A DNA stretch of 64,000 bases from Vibrio splendidus (lineage in GTDB: Bacteria; Pseudomonadota; Gammaproteobacteria; Enterobacterales; Vibrionaceae): contig NZ_LNRF01000010.1 in NCBI RefSeq assembly GCF_001557875.1, positions 62,001 to 126,000 of the forward strand, given 5' to 3'. The position numbers and the translations under genes are program-made. The notes beneath the pieces were generated by a model that saw only the letters and a program-made list of their open reading frames with translations, searched no databases and was not told the DNA's origin. The first letter of the stretch is position 1, and every line of letters starts with the position of its first letter. Shown here piece after piece: positions 18,425-27,684 of this stretch.

Positions 18425-18853
18425 ATGCCAAAGGTTACTCGTTCAGCATTAGTGTCGTTTAGTGCCGACCAGATGTTCAGCTTGGTCAATGATGTTGCTC
18501 GTTATCACGAGTTTTTGCCAGGGTGTTCTGGTTCACGTGTGATCGAATCTTCAGATTCAACTATGGTAGCTTCGGTTGACGTCTCTAAAGCGGGTATCAG
18601 CAAAACATTTACCACATCGAATCGCTTAGCTGATGGTGCTGAGATCTTGATGGAGCTGGTGGACGGCCCGTTCAAAAAGCTGCAGGGTGGTTGGTACTTT
18701 ACTCCGCTCGACGAGCAAGCTTGTAAGGTTGAACTTAAGCTAGAGTTTGAGTTCTCTAGCCGAATGATTGAAATGGCATTTGGTAAGATTTTCAATGAGC
18801 TGACGAGCAATATGGTCAGTGCTTTTACTCAACGCGCGAAACAGGTCTACTAA
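18425..18853 (+). CDS. ratA: RatA-type START/SRPBCC protein (coenzyme Q-binding, COQ10-like)
   Basis: 142 aa. Typical polyketide-cyclase/START-like sequence: VSFSADQMFSLVNDVARYHEFLPGC at the N-terminus, then FTTSNRLADG and GPFKKLQGGWYFTPL. The E. coli homologue RatA was described as blocking 70S ribosome assembly, and the eukaryotic relative Coq10 binds ubiquinone. Which role applies here is open. It is divergent from smpB and 3 bp before the rnfH-like gene, forming a two-gene operon. AGGAG lies just upstream of the ATG. Confidence 0.9.
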   Translation: MPKVTRSALVSFSADQMFSLVNDVARYHEFLPGCSGSRVIESSDSTMVASVDVSKAGISKTFTTSNRLADGAEILMELVDGPFKKLQGGWYFTPLDEQACKVELKLEFEFSSRMIEMAFGKIFNELTSNMVSAFTQRAKQVY

Positions 18854-18856
18854 GCC

Positions 18857-19171
18857 ATGACTATTGAATCGGATATGATCCACGTAGAGGTTGTGTTTGC
18901 ACTTCCTCATGAACAGCGTGTGTTTACTTTGGTAGTGAACAAGCACGCGACCGTTGAAGAGATCATTGCGCAGTCTGGCGTTTTGGAATTGTACCCAGAG
19001 ATCGACTTAGCGAAAAATAAGGTTGGTGTATTCAGTCGTAATGTGAAGCTAGATGCGACGGTTCGTGATAAAGACCGTATCGAAATCTACCGTGCGCTAT
19101 TGGCTGATCCAAAAGAGATTCGTCGCAAACGTGCTGAACAAGCGAAAGCGGCCGCAGCTAAATCATCGTAA
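18857..19171 (+). CDS. rnfH: RnfH/RatB family ubiquitin-like protein
   Basis: 104 aa with a beta-grasp (ThiS/ubiquitin-like) pattern: [69 protein letters not shown]. The last segment is the RnfH signature. Called RatB in the ratAB operon; no toxin-antitoxin action is proven for it. It follows ratA by 3 bp, so the two are translationally coupled. A terminator lies 27 bp downstream. Confidence 0.9.
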   Translation: MTIESDMIHVEVVFALPHEQRVFTLVVNKHATVEEIIAQSGVLELYPEIDLAKNKVGVFSRNVKLDATVRDKDRIEIYRALLADPKEIRRKRAEQAKAAAAKSS

Positions 19172-19198
19172 CGCAAAACAAATTTAACTAAGAAGAGA

Positions 19199-19225
19199 GC
19201 TCGCTATATCGGCGAGCTTTTTTGT
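19199..19225 (+). terminator. Terminator of ratA-rnfH
   Basis: Arms GCTCGC / GCGAGC with a TATATCG loop, then a run of six T. Confidence 0.8.
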
Positions 19226-19267
19226 GGCTGTTAGTTAGACACAGTAGCTAATTTGTTAGCAGATATT

Positions 19268-19295
19268 AAAAAGCCTGCTCATGAGCAGGCTTTTG
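19268..19295. terminator. Terminator between rnfH and bamE
   Basis: AAAAGCCTGCTCATGAGCAGGCTTTT is a perfect palindrome and works on both strands; on the minus strand it ends bamE. Its stem is nearly identical to the dnaJ terminator at 28887-28916. Confidence 0.88.
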
Positions 19296-19336
19296 CGATT
19301 CATACCTTGTCGACTGATAGTTTTGTCGACTGAAAG

Positions 19337-19696
19337 CTAGCGAAGGCTTTCGAAGAACTCATCACTGGCTTCAAAATCACCATTGATCGTTACTAGAGTG
19401 CCTGTCGCATCAAAGTTTACGACAAGGTTCTTCTGAATCGGGTCTTCATGGCCTTTTTGGTGGTGGTAAATGTAATACCACGTGTCTGGGTAGCCATTTT
19501 CGATAAGCATAGGTGAGCCCATAACGTAACGAACTTGTGTTTTTGTCATGCCAAACTTGAGCTGGTCGACAGCTTCTTGTTCAACATAGTTACCCTGATT
19601 GATGTCAATTCGATAAACCAACTTCTCTAATAGAGAGCAACCGGTCAACATTGTTAGTGCAAGTGGAACTGCAACTAACCACTTTTTAATTCGCAT
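19337..19696 (-). CDS. bamE: Outer membrane assembly lipoprotein BamE (SmpA)
   Basis: 119 aa from the ATG at 19696. The lipoprotein signal is clear: [20 protein letters not shown], with the lipobox LTGC giving Cys20. The longer frame to 19822 would bury this signal. The SmpA/OmlA domain follows: [33 protein letters not shown] and DTWYYIYHH. BamE is a small subunit of the BAM complex that folds beta-barrel proteins into the outer membrane. It lies next to recN, as in other gammaproteobacteria. Confidence 0.95.
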   Translation of the reverse strand: MRIKKWLVAVPLALTMLTGCSLLEKLVYRIDINQGNYVEQEAVDQLKFGMTKTQVRYVMGSPMLIENGYPDTWYYIYHHQKGHEDPIQKNLVVNFDATGTLVTINGDFEASDEFFESLR

Positions 19697-19738
19697 AGTT
19701 TGAGATCTTTCTTCGCTAAAATACTGCCTGATAATAAA

Positions 19739-19782
19739 CAAGCTCCAGCAAGAAGTAAAAAGCTCCTTGCGCTTTGAGCTTG
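19739..19782 (-). terminator. Probable recN terminator
   Basis: Nested arms CAAGCTC/GAGCTTG and GCAAG/CTTGC, followed on the minus strand by TTTATT. It lies between the recN stop and the bamE start. Confidence 0.5.
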
Positions 19783-19863
19783 TTATGACTGGCAATTTTG
19801 AATTAAGTTGCAAAATTGCCAAGAATTTTCGGTAAATTATCAGAAAGTTGCTGAATATGTAAC

Positions 19864-21528
19864 CTAAGCTGCGATTAATAGCTCTTTTGCGTTGGCAAGC
19901 GTCGATTCGGTAATTTGGCTGCCACCAAGCAGTCGAGCAAGCTCTGAAACACGTTGTTGCTTATCAAGAGTGTGCATTTGAGTCTCTGTTTTGCCCGATT
20001 TCGTGTTCTTCGCTACAAACAGCTGTTGGTGACCGCAACCTGCCACTTGAGGTAAGTGAGTCACACACATCACCTGTGTAGATTCGCCCAGCTTGCGAAG
20101 CATTTTTCCGACAACCGCAGCGGTTGGTCCACTGATACCCACATCGACTTCATCGAAAATCAGGCTTGGTGTGTCCACTTTTTGCGCTGTGATTACTTGA
20201 ATCGCTAGTGAGATTCGTGATAACTCACCACCAGAGGCCACTTTCGCAATCGGCTGCATTGGCTGGCCTGGGTTGGTCGAAACAATGAAGGTCACGTTAT
20301 CCATACCCAATGGGGAAGGGTGTGTGTTGGTGTTGTTCACTTCAATGGCAAACTGCGCTTTTTCCATGCTCAGTTCGTGCATGCTTTGCGTGATCAGCTT
20401 GTTGAGCTCTTTTGCGTAACGAGTTCGAGATTTATGAAGCTTCTCTGATTTAGCCACGAACGATTGGTATTGGTTTTCTACCTCGTTTGCTAATTCTTCC
20501 AACTTTTCATCTGAGCAATCAAGCGCTTCAACTTGTTGTAATAAATCTTGATGGTGCTTATATAGCTCTTCTGGCAACACGTGGTGTTTACGAGACATTG
20601 ACATCACTTTTGAGAAGCGTTCTTCAACGTAAGCCATACGACCGGGATCAACATCAATGCTGTCTAGGTATGTTCTTAACTCGTTGTTGGTTTCTTCAAT
20701 CTGAATAATGGCTTCAGAAAGCAAGTTCGGTAACTCGGCCAATCTTTCATCGAGCTCAGCTAACTGAATTAAGGAGTTATTGGCCGATTGCAGAATACCA
20801 AGCGCATTAACTTCTTCGCCTTCATAAATAAGCTCGATAGCTTGCTGACAGGTTGTGGCCAGTTCTCCGCTATTGGAGAGGCGCTTATGCTCTTGTTCGA
20901 GGTCTTCATATTCTTCCTCCCCAATAGACAGCTCATTTAACTCTTTGATTTGGTATTCAAGAAGTTGTTTTTGAGCTTGGTTTTGCTGGCTATTTTCACG
21001 TAACTCTTTTAAGTGGTTATCCGCTTGTCGCCACGCTTGGTAAGCATTACGTGTTGATTTCAATAGATTCAAGTGGCCTGCGTATTGATCAAGCATGGCC
21101 ATTTGGTAATCGCTTTTCATCAACTGGTGATGCGCGTGTTGACCATGAATGTTGATCAATAGTTGCCCTAGCGATTTCAATTGTGAAAGAGGGACAGGGC
21201 TACCGTTGATGAATGCACGAGAACGACCTTCTTTTGAGATGGTTCTGCGCAGGATACACTCACTGCCATCAAGCAATTCGTTGTCTTCTAACCAGCGGGT
21301 AGCATGCAGATTGTTCTCAAGTAAAAAAGCGGCACTGACTTCGGTTTTTTCTTCACCTTGTCGAACCATTCCTGCATCGGATCTTCCTCCAAGGCACAAG
21401 CCTAAAGCATCGATAGCGATAGATTTACCCGCACCAGTTTCACCGGTGATTGTTGTCATGCCTTTAGAGAGTTCTAGCTGTAAAGACTTAACAATAGCGA
21501 AATTATTAACACTTAAATGAGCCAGCAT
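19864..21528 (-). CDS. recN: DNA repair protein RecN
   Basis: 554 aa SMC-like ATPase. The Walker A motif GETGAGKS is at residues 29-36. The middle is a long Gln/Glu/Leu-rich coiled coil (about 150-380). The C-terminal half has the ABC signature [15 protein letters not shown] and Walker [13 protein letters not shown]. RecN helps double-strand-break repair by holding DNA ends and sister chromatids. Two LexA boxes lie 27-68 bp upstream of the ATG, so it is an SOS gene. The start codon ATG is at the expected conserved N-terminus [13 protein letters not shown]. Confidence 0.97.
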   Translation of the reverse strand: MLAHLSVNNFAIVKSLQLELSKGMTTITGETGAGKSIAIDALGLCLGGRSDAGMVRQGEEKTEVSAAFLLENNLHATRWLEDNELLDGSECILRRTISKEGRSRAFINGSPVPLSQLKSLGQLLINIHGQHAHHQLMKSDYQMAMLDQYAGHLNLLKSTRNAYQAWRQADNHLKELRENSQQNQAQKQLLEYQIKELNELSIGEEEYEDLEQEHKRLSNSGELATTCQQAIELIYEGEEVNALGILQSANNSLIQLAELDERLAELPNLLSEAIIQIEETNNELRTYLDSIDVDPGRMAYVEERFSKVMSMSRKHHVLPEELYKHHQDLLQQVEALDCSDEKLEELANEVENQYQSFVAKSEKLHKSRTRYAKELNKLITQSMHELSMEKAQFAIEVNNTNTHPSPLGMDNVTFIVSTNPGQPMQPIAKVASGGELSRISLAIQVITAQKVDTPSLIFDEVDVGISGPTAAVVGKMLRKLGESTQVMCVTHLPQVAGCGHQQLFVAKNTKSGKTETQMHTLDKQQRVSELARLLGGSQITESTLANAKELLIAA

Positions 21529-21554
21529 TTTTATTTACCTGTATAACTGAACAA

Positions 21555-21574
21555 TACTGTATATAAGCTCAGTA
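21555..21574 (-). promoter_or_regulatory. LexA box 1 upstream of recN
   Basis: TACTGTATATAAGCTCAGTA fits CTG-N10-CAG with flanking TA. It is the operator nearer to the start codon. Confidence 0.82.
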
Positions 21575-21576
21575 TA

Positions 21577-21596
21577 TACTGTTTCTTTATACAGTA
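21577..21596 (-). promoter_or_regulatory. LexA box 2 upstream of recN
   Basis: TACTGTTTCTTTATACAGTA fits CTGT-N8-ACAG exactly. Its centre is 22 bp from that of box 1, about two helical turns. Confidence 0.9.
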
Positions 21597-21668
21597 AAGT
21601 CGGCAGGTGAAAATTTTTTGCGACAGCTCTCAGAATTAAGCTTGTCTGTAGATCACTGAAACCGCTAT

Positions 21669-21709
21669 AGATTCCCAACTCGGTCGTTCCTTCCTCTTGG
21701 GAATGACGA
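21669..21709. repeat. REP-like palindromic element, copy 2
   Basis: ATTCCCAA / TTGGGAAT arms with GTCGTTCC in the loop and TGACG after the right arm; same plan as 4697-4735. Confidence 0.65.
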
Positions 21710-21758
21710 TGTGGTGGATTGGCGTAAAGACAGAGATGGTGGGCTTTTAATCGGTAAT

Positions 21759-21788
21759 AAAAAAGGCTGACGAATGTCGTCAGCCTTT
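21759..21788 (-). terminator. Terminator of nadK
   Basis: Arms AGGCTGACGA / TCGTCAGCCT; on the minus strand it is followed by six T. Confidence 0.85.
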
Positions 21789-21819
21789 GAAATTTTCGGT
21801 TATTGCTAGAGCTGTTTAG

Positions 21820-22704
21820 TTAGAACAGCTTACTCGACCAGCCTAGTTTGTTACGTAGAACGTGGTAGTAATTGTAGTCTTTAGGGTGGATCAGTTTGAG
21901 TACATTTGGGCTTTGGTAAATGTGGATCTCATCGCCAGGGGAAACAGGCAGCGAGATTTGACCATCACAGCTGACTTCCTGAGTGCCGCGGTTATCAGGC
22001 GATACGATCAGCTTGATGCGGCGCTTTCCATCGACAACAAGCGGTCGGCTTGAAAGCGTGTGTGGGAACATGGGTACCAAAGAGATGGCATTCAAGCTTG
22101 ATGACAGGATAGGGCCACCGCCAGAAAGCGAGTAAGCGGTAGAACCTGTTGGCGTAGAAACGATCAAGCCATCAGAACGCTGCGAGAAAGCGAAGCTGTC
22201 GTCGATATAGACTTCAAACTCGATCATGTGTGCAACTTGACCTGGGTGAAGTACCGCTTCGTTTAGTGCTGCATTATGGCTTTTTATTTGGCCGTGACGG
22301 TGAATTTCCGTTTCAAGTAAGAAGCGTTCCTCTTCCATGAACTCGCCTTTGAGAACATCAGTAAGCGCACTCTGGAAGTTTTCAGGGTTGAGATCGGTTA
22401 GGAAACCAAGGTTGCCTCGGTTAACACCAATCACTGAAATGTCGAAACGTGACAAGATTCGAGCGGCACCGAGCATATTTCCGTCGCCGCCGACCACAAT
22501 GGCGAGATCGGCGCGTTTACCTAATTCAATCAGGCTAGAAAAATGTTCTTTTGGGATGTCGTCTAAAATAGTGGCGAGTCTGTCATCAACAAACACTTGA
22601 TAACCCTCAGCACTTAACCACTGATAGAGCTCTCTATGAGTCTGAATTGCTTGCTGATCTCGAGGTTTACCAATAATGGCGATGACTTCAAATGGCTTTT
22701 TCAT
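21820..22704 (-). CDS. nadK: NAD kinase
   Basis: 294 aa. The GGDG motif at residues 72-75 ([15 protein letters not shown]) is the ATP/NAD site, followed by [13 protein letters not shown] and the second NAD-binding motif [24 protein letters not shown]. It phosphorylates NAD to NADP in the cytosol. It diverges from grpE, with a heat-shock type promoter between them; the order recN-nadK-grpE is conserved in gammaproteobacteria. Confidence 0.97.
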   Translation of the reverse strand: MKKPFEVIAIIGKPRDQQAIQTHRELYQWLSAEGYQVFVDDRLATILDDIPKEHFSSLIELGKRADLAIVVGGDGNMLGAARILSRFDISVIGVNRGNLGFLTDLNPENFQSALTDVLKGEFMEEERFLLETEIHRHGQIKSHNAALNEAVLHPGQVAHMIEFEVYIDDSFAFSQRSDGLIVSTPTGSTAYSLSGGGPILSSSLNAISLVPMFPHTLSSRPLVVDGKRRIKLIVSPDNRGTQEVSCDGQISLPVSPGDEIHIYQSPNVLKLIHPKDYNYYHVLRNKLGWSSKLF

Positions 22705-22725
22705 AACGTTTCCAAACGAATTAGG

Positions 22726-22754
22726 CTTGAATCAAAATTCTTCATCCCCATAAT
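22726..22754 (+). promoter_or_regulatory. Sigma-32 (RpoH) heat-shock promoter of grpE
   Basis: CTTGAA (22726-22731), 14-bp spacer, CCCCATAAT (22746-22754). This is very close to the sigma-32 consensus CTTGAA-N13/14-CCCCATNT. It lies about 95 bp before the grpE start. Confidence 0.88.
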
Positions 22755-22847
22755 AAAGGCAAGTTGAACGTCTATGCGAGTGTTTTATATCAATTTGGGG
22801 CGCAAACACGCCTGTCACTTGCATTGAAAACGAATTCTGGAGATATC

Positions 22848-23429
22848 ATGAGCAACGAAGAAAACAAAGTAACCGAAGAAGAGCTAGATCAGATCATCGC
22901 TGAAGCTGAGAAAGTTGAAGAAGCTGAGCTGAATGAAGACGCTGCTGATGAGCAGGAAGCAAAAATCGCTCAACTGGAAGCTGCACTGCTTTCTAGCGAA
23001 TCTAAAGTGAAAGAACAGCAAGATTCTGTTCTTCGCGCGAAAGCTGAAGTTGAAAACATGCGTCGCCGTAGTGAACAAGAAATTGATAAAGCGCGTAAAT
23101 TCGCTTTGAACAAGTTTGCTGAAGGTCTGCTTCCTGTCATCGACAACCTAGAGCGTGCAATGCAAGCGGCAGACGCTGAAAACGAAGTGGTTAAGCCACT
23201 GTTTGAAGGTGTTGAGCTAACGCACAAGACGTTCGTAGATACAGTTGCTAAGTTTGGTCTTAAAGAGATCAACCCTGAAGGTGAAGCGTTCAACCCTGAA
23301 TTCCACCAAGCAATGTCTATCCAAGAAAGCCCAGATCACGAATCAAACACGGTTATGTTTGTGATGCAAAAAGGCTACGAACTAAACGGTCGTGTGGTTC
23401 GTCCAGCGATGGTTATGGTTGCTAAGTAA
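22848..23429 (+). CDS. grpE: Nucleotide exchange factor GrpE
   Basis: 193 aa from the ATG at 22848, with GGAG 7 nt upstream; the frame before it is not part of the gene. The acidic N-terminus and long Glu/Ala/Lys coiled coil are followed by the GrpE core: [28 protein letters not shown] and the C-terminal beta domain with [10 protein letters not shown] and [18 protein letters not shown]. GrpE releases ADP from DnaK. It is separated from dnaK by a symporter gene in this genome. A terminator follows. Confidence 0.97.
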   Translation: MSNEENKVTEEELDQIIAEAEKVEEAELNEDAADEQEAKIAQLEAALLSSESKVKEQQDSVLRAKAEVENMRRRSEQEIDKARKFALNKFAEGLLPVIDNLERAMQAADAENEVVKPLFEGVELTHKTFVDTVAKFGLKEINPEGEAFNPEFHQAMSIQESPDHESNTVMFVMQKGYELNGRVVRPAMVMVAK

Positions 23430-23516
23430 TTACTTATTACGTTGCCAGCTGATTGACTAGCGCATTGGCTGAGTAAGTCGTGGCGGCAAAATAAATCACT
23501 GGTTTACGTGAAATGA

Positions 23517-23545
23517 AAAGAGAGGCATATGCCTCTCTTTTTTTA
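23517..23545 (+). terminator. Terminator of grpE
   Basis: Palindrome AGAGAGGCATATGCCTCTCT followed by seven T. The rest of the 23430-23817 gap is AT-rich and holds the promoter region of the next gene, with an inverted repeat TCACATTTGTGA at 23680-23691 of unknown meaning. Confidence 0.92.
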
Positions 23546-23817
23546 TGTCTATAGCTTGAGAGTCCACGTAAATAAGCATTAAAACCGCATTAAGAATGTC
23601 GTTCTTTTTATTTCATTTAGATCAGTATTTTAGAGTTTTGTGTTATGAAACTTGTTGTGATTGAGTAAATGTTTTGATGTCACATTTGTGATGTTTTTGT
23701 AAATAAACGCTTTTAATTGTTATCTTTGTATGTAAAATCCACTGCCATATAGCGATTTTGGTCGCATATATAACTATAAAAGTACAAATTTCAAACACAA
23801 CAAACTGGAGAAGAACG

Positions 23818-25092
23818 ATGGATAAATCGCTCTCAAGTAAAATTTTTGTAGGCTTGTTCGCTGGTCTACTTATTGGTACTGCTATTCAGTACCTATTCAG
23901 CGGTATTGCTATTTTTGATACGTATCTACTTGGTGCTGCAGAGGGTGCTGGTGGTATGTTCGTATCACTTATCAAGTTACTTGTAGTTCCTCTTGTATAC
24001 GTATCTATTGTTTGCGGTATTGTTGAGCTAAAAGATATTCGTTCATTTGGTCGTCTTGGTGGTAAAACCTTTGGTCTTTACATTATTAACACCATCATCG
24101 CGATTTCAGCAGCGCTAACGATTGGTCTTATTTTCCAACCAGGTGCAGGTGCGAATCTAGCGGGTACGGTTTCTGAGACAATTGCGCTTACAACAACTGA
24201 AACACCAGACATTTTCTCTCTTGTTGTTAACATCGTTCCTAGCAACCCTGTAGAAGCGTTCGCAAGCGGCGACATGCTACAAATCATCTTCATGGCAATT
24301 TTGACAGGTCTTGCTATTCAAGCACTTGATTCTCGTGGTGGCCCAGCTATCAAGACATTCAAGATGGCTAACGAAATCATGATGAAGCTTATCGGCCTAG
24401 TAATGAGCTTGGCACCTTACGGTGTATTTGCTCTGATGATTCAACTGGGCGCAACACTGGATGCAGACACGCTAATGTCAGTTGCTGGCTATGTGGCGCT
24501 TGTGGTTGCAATGCTTGTGTTCTGGATTTTCTTCTTCTACCCAATGATGGTTGGTTCATTCACTGGTATTTCTCCAAAGCAGTTCCTACGTGCAACGCGT
24601 GAGCAAGTTCTATTCTCACTATCTACAGCAAGTTCGAACGCAACAATCCCAGTAACAATGCGTACTCTTACTGACAAACTAAACGTATCTAAGTCAGTAG
24701 CAGGTTTCGGTGTACCACTAGGTGCAACAATGAACATGTCTGGTGTATCTATCTACATCGCACTAGCAACTATGTTCGTAGCAAACGCGTTTGGTCAGCC
24801 AATCAACACTGCTGATATCTTCACTCTTGGTCTAACTATCCTGCTACTGTCTATCGGTGCTGGTGGTGTTCCTGGTGGCGGTGTAGTAATGGTTGGTGTT
24901 CTATTGCACCAACTAGGTCTACCACCAGAAGGTCTAGCGATTGTTGCTGCTGTTGACCGTATCTGTGACATGTTCTGTACTTCTTCAAACGTAGTAGGTG
25001 ATACAGCGGTGAATACTATCGTTGCTAAATCTGAAAACGAAATTGGCGTTGAAGCTAATGAAGAAGCTGAGCTACAGAAAGCAGAAGCTTAA
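23818..25092 (+). CDS. Dicarboxylate/amino acid:cation symporter (DAACS family)
   Basis: 424 aa from the ATG at 23818, which has GGAG 10 nt upstream. About eight membrane helices plus two re-entrant loops. Family motifs are clear: a serine-rich STASSNATIPVTMRTL loop, NMSGVSIYIALATMFVA, GAGGVPGGGVVMVGVLL and the last helix AAVDRICDMFCTSSNVVGDT. Members co-transport Glu/Asp, succinate/fumarate/malate or Ser/Thr with Na+ or H+. The exact substrate cannot be read from the sequence. The Ala/Glu tail is cytoplasmic. It is an insertion between grpE and dnaK, with terminators on both sides. Confidence 0.9.
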   Translation: MDKSLSSKIFVGLFAGLLIGTAIQYLFSGIAIFDTYLLGAAEGAGGMFVSLIKLLVVPLVYVSIVCGIVELKDIRSFGRLGGKTFGLYIINTIIAISAALTIGLIFQPGAGANLAGTVSETIALTTTETPDIFSLVVNIVPSNPVEAFASGDMLQIIFMAILTGLAIQALDSRGGPAIKTFKMANEIMMKLIGLVMSLAPYGVFALMIQLGATLDADTLMSVAGYVALVVAMLVFWIFFFYPMMVGSFTGISPKQFLRATREQVLFSLSTASSNATIPVTMRTLTDKLNVSKSVAGFGVPLGATMNMSGVSIYIALATMFVANAFGQPINTADIFTLGLTILLLSIGAGGVPGGGVVMVGVLLHQLGLPPEGLAIVAAVDRICDMFCTSSNVVGDTAVNTIVAKSENEIGVEANEEAELQKAEA

Positions 25093-25146
25093 TTCAGAGA
25101 CTCTTTCCGCTATAGATTTAATCTGAGCTGAAACCCTGAGTAGATA

Positions 25147-25174
25147 AACGGAGCCCAAGTGGCTCCGTTTTTTA
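25147..25174 (+). terminator. Terminator of the DAACS symporter gene
   Basis: Arms ACGGAGCC / GGCTCCGT with a CAAGT-type loop, then six T. Confidence 0.88.
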
Positions 25175-25326
25175 TTGGGTGAGAAGGTCACTTTATCTAC
25201 TTTTACTCAATAAACGATAGTAGAGGGTGAATAAACCCAGTTATGGGACTTATATAGGCGGTAATGATATGTATTCGTGCCTAATCATTCCTTTTATTAA
25301 AATAAATGTAAAAAAATCCATTTTCA

Positions 25327-25356
25327 CCCTTGAAAAGGCTTCGTGAGCCCTTATCT
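25327..25356 (+). promoter_or_regulatory. Sigma-32 promoter of dnaK, upstream
   Basis: CTTGAA at 25329-25334, 13-bp spacer, CCCTTATCT from 25348. Close to the heat-shock consensus and 130 bp upstream of the gene. Confidence 0.7.
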
Positions 25357-25407
25357 ATGGTGCATACGAAAGCAAATTACATTTGCACTTAAATTTTGTG
25401 TATTAGG

Positions 25408-25436
25408 GTTGAATCCCTGATTACCGCCCCCCACAT
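25408..25436 (+). promoter_or_regulatory. Possible second sigma-32 promoter of dnaK
   Basis: GTTGAA (25408-25413), 13-bp spacer, CCCCCCACAT (25427-25436). A weaker match than the upstream one but in a good position 50 bp before the start. Confidence 0.5.
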
Positions 25437-25486
25437 ATGTGGGTATAGCAAAAAACTAATATAGATTATATTTCGGAGATAGCCTG

Positions 25487-27400
25487 ATGGGTCGAATCAT
25501 TGGTATTGATTTAGGTACTACTAACTCTTGTGTTGCTGTTTTAGACGGCGACAAACCACGCGTACTAGAAAATGCTGAAGGCGAACGCACAACAGCATCG
25601 GTAATCGCATACACTGACGGCGAGACGCTAGTTGGTCAACCTGCGAAACGTCAAGCAGTTACTAACCCTCAAAACACGCTATACGCAATTAAGCGTCTAA
25701 TCGGTCGTCGTTTTGAAGATGAAGAAGTTCAACGCGATATCGAAATCATGCCTTTTAACATTGTTAAAGCTGATAACGGTGATGCATGGGTTGAAGCGCA
25801 AGGCCAAAAAATGGCTGCTCCTCAAGTATCTGCTGAAGTTCTTAAGAAAATGAAGAAAACAGCTGAAGACTTCCTAGGCGAAGAAGTAACTGGCGCAGTT
25901 GTTACTGTTCCTGCTTACTTCAACGATGCTCAACGTCAAGCAACTAAAGATGCTGGCCGTATCGCTGGTCTAGATGTTAAACGTATCATCAACGAACCAA
26001 CTGCTGCTGCTCTAGCTTACGGCCTAGACAAGCAAGGTGGTGATCGCACTATCGCTGTATACGACCTTGGTGGTGGTACATTCGATATCTCTATCATCGA
26101 AATCGATGAAGTAGAAGGCGAGAAAACTTTCGAAGTTCTTTCAACTAACGGTGACACTCACCTTGGTGGTGAAGATTTCGATAACCGCATGATCAATTAC
26201 CTAGTAGATGAGTTCAAGAAAGAGCAAGGTATCGATCTTAAAGCTGATCCACTAGCAATGCAGCGTGTTAAAGAAGCAGCAGAAAAAGCGAAAATCGAGC
26301 TTTCTTCTACTACTCAAACTGACGTAAACCTACCTTACGTTACTGCTGATGCGACTGGTCCTAAGCACATGAACATCAAAGTGACTCGTGCGAAGCTTGA
26401 ATCTCTAGTTGAAGACCTAGTTCAACGTTCTCTTGAGCCACTAAAAGTTGCTCTAGCAGATGCTGACCTATCTGTAGGCGAAATCACTGACGTTATCCTA
26501 GTTGGTGGTCAAACTCGTATGCCTATGGTTCAAGCTAAAGTAACTGAATTCTTCGGTAAAGAGCCACGCAAAGACGTGAACCCTGACGAAGCTGTTGCAA
26601 TGGGTGCTGCTGTTCAAGGTGGTGTACTAGCTGGTGACGTTAAAGACGTTCTACTACTAGACGTTACTCCTCTATCTTTCGGTATCGAAACGATGGGTGG
26701 TGTGATGACTAAGCTTATCGAGAAAAACACAACTATCCCTACTAAAGCGGATCAAGTGTTCTCTACAGCTGAAGACAACCAAAACGCAGTAACTATCCAC
26801 GTTCTTCAAGGTGAGCGTAAGCAAGCGACTTACAACAAGTCTCTTGGTCAGTTCAACCTAGAAGGTATCCAACCAGCACCACGTGGCATGCCACAAATCG
26901 AAGTAACATTCGACCTAGATGCTGATGGTATCCTGAACGTATCTGCTAAAGATAAAGCAACAGGTAAAGAGCAGAAGATCACTATCCAAGCATCAGGCGG
27001 CCTGTCTGAGGAAGAGATCGAAGCAATGGTACAAGAAGCAGAAGCTAACAAAGAAGCGGACAAAAAGTTCGAAGAGCTAGTAACTGCACGTAACCAAGCT
27101 GACCAAATGATTCACGGCACTAAGAAGCAAGTAGAAGAAGCTGGTGAAGCTCTACCTGCAGACGAGAAAGCTAAAATCGAAGCGGCTATCACGGCACTAG
27201 AAGAAGTTAAGTCTGGTAACGACAAAGAAGCTATCGACGCTAAAGTTCAAGAACTTATGCAAGCAGCTCAGAAGCTAATGGAAATTGCTCAACAGAAAGC
27301 TCAAGCTGAACAAGCTGGTGCTGACGCTGGTGAACAACCTAAGCAAGACGACGATGTGGTAGACGCTGAGTTCGAAGAAGTTAAAGAAGACAAAAAATAA
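25487..27400 (+). CDS. dnaK: Chaperone protein DnaK (Hsp70)
   Basis: 637 aa. The nucleotide-binding domain starts [31 protein letters not shown] and the linker [18 protein letters not shown] are diagnostic. The substrate domain includes [19 protein letters not shown], and the C-terminal lid ends in [17 protein letters not shown], the EEV-like tail of bacterial DnaK. It folds proteins with DnaJ and GrpE. GGAG lies 9 nt before the ATG. Heat-shock promoters lie upstream. Codon use is strongly biased, as in highly expressed genes. Confidence 0.99.
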   Translation: MGRIIGIDLGTTNSCVAVLDGDKPRVLENAEGERTTASVIAYTDGETLVGQPAKRQAVTNPQNTLYAIKRLIGRRFEDEEVQRDIEIMPFNIVKADNGDAWVEAQGQKMAAPQVSAEVLKKMKKTAEDFLGEEVTGAVVTVPAYFNDAQRQATKDAGRIAGLDVKRIINEPTAAALAYGLDKQGGDRTIAVYDLGGGTFDISIIEIDEVEGEKTFEVLSTNGDTHLGGEDFDNRMINYLVDEFKKEQGIDLKADPLAMQRVKEAAEKAKIELSSTTQTDVNLPYVTADATGPKHMNIKVTRAKLESLVEDLVQRSLEPLKVALADADLSVGEITDVILVGGQTRMPMVQAKVTEFFGKEPRKDVNPDEAVAMGAAVQGGVLAGDVKDVLLLDVTPLSFGIETMGGVMTKLIEKNTTIPTKADQVFSTAEDNQNAVTIHVLQGERKQATYNKSLGQFNLEGIQPAPRGMPQIEVTFDLDADGILNVSAKDKATGKEQKITIQASGGLSEEEIEAMVQEAEANKEADKKFEELVTARNQADQMIHGTKKQVEEAGEALPADEKAKIEAAITALEEVKSGNDKEAIDAKVQELMQAAQKLMEIAQQKAQAEQAGADAGEQPKQDDDVVDAEFEEVKEDKK

Positions 27401-27410
27401 TTTCGTTTCA

Positions 27411-27488
27411 GAGTAGCTTGATTTCGTTGTCGGAAGTGCTCACCTACTAACGTAGGCTCCGCGCTTCCTCCTAGAACTCAAGCTATCT
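27411..27488. repeat. ERIC-like imperfect palindrome between dnaK and dnaJ
   Basis: The left half begins AGTAGCTTGA and ends CACCTAC; the right half begins GTAGG and ends TCAAGCTATCT. The arms pair with several mismatches over about 35 bp around a TAAC centre. It would form a hairpin in the dnaK-dnaJ transcript. Confidence 0.6.
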
Positions 27489-27518
27489 GCTTAGAAATTT
27501 GTCTCAAAGGCTTATTAT

Positions 27519-27548
27519 TGCGGGCGTCAGAGGTAACTCTCACGCCCG
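27519..27548 (+). terminator. Hairpin between dnaK and dnaJ, possible partial terminator
   Basis: Arms CGGGCGT / ACGCCCG with an inner GAG/CTC, followed by the poor T-tract TAAATTTG. It may limit read-through or stabilise the dnaK message. Confidence 0.4.
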
Positions 27549-27684
27549 TAAATTTGTATTTAGACTTGTCGATCTAGATAATAGCTTTATTCGGCGTTTC
27601 AGCCGGCAGAACTTTTATCTAGATTGATACACAGACTACTGAAGTGATCATTCGGTAGTAGCAATTATTTTGGTGACCTAGAAC

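Noticed and set aside
18425-19171. ratA-rnfH as a type II toxin-antitoxin system
   Set aside because: The name ratAB comes from E. coli work; the second protein is an RnfH ubiquitin-like fold, and antitoxin action is not shown. I treat the pair as an ordinary conserved operon.
23680-23691. CRP site before the DAACS symporter (TCACATTTGTGA)
   Set aside because: The half-sites are inverted relative to CRP (TGTGA-N6-TCACA), and the spacing is 2 rather than 6.
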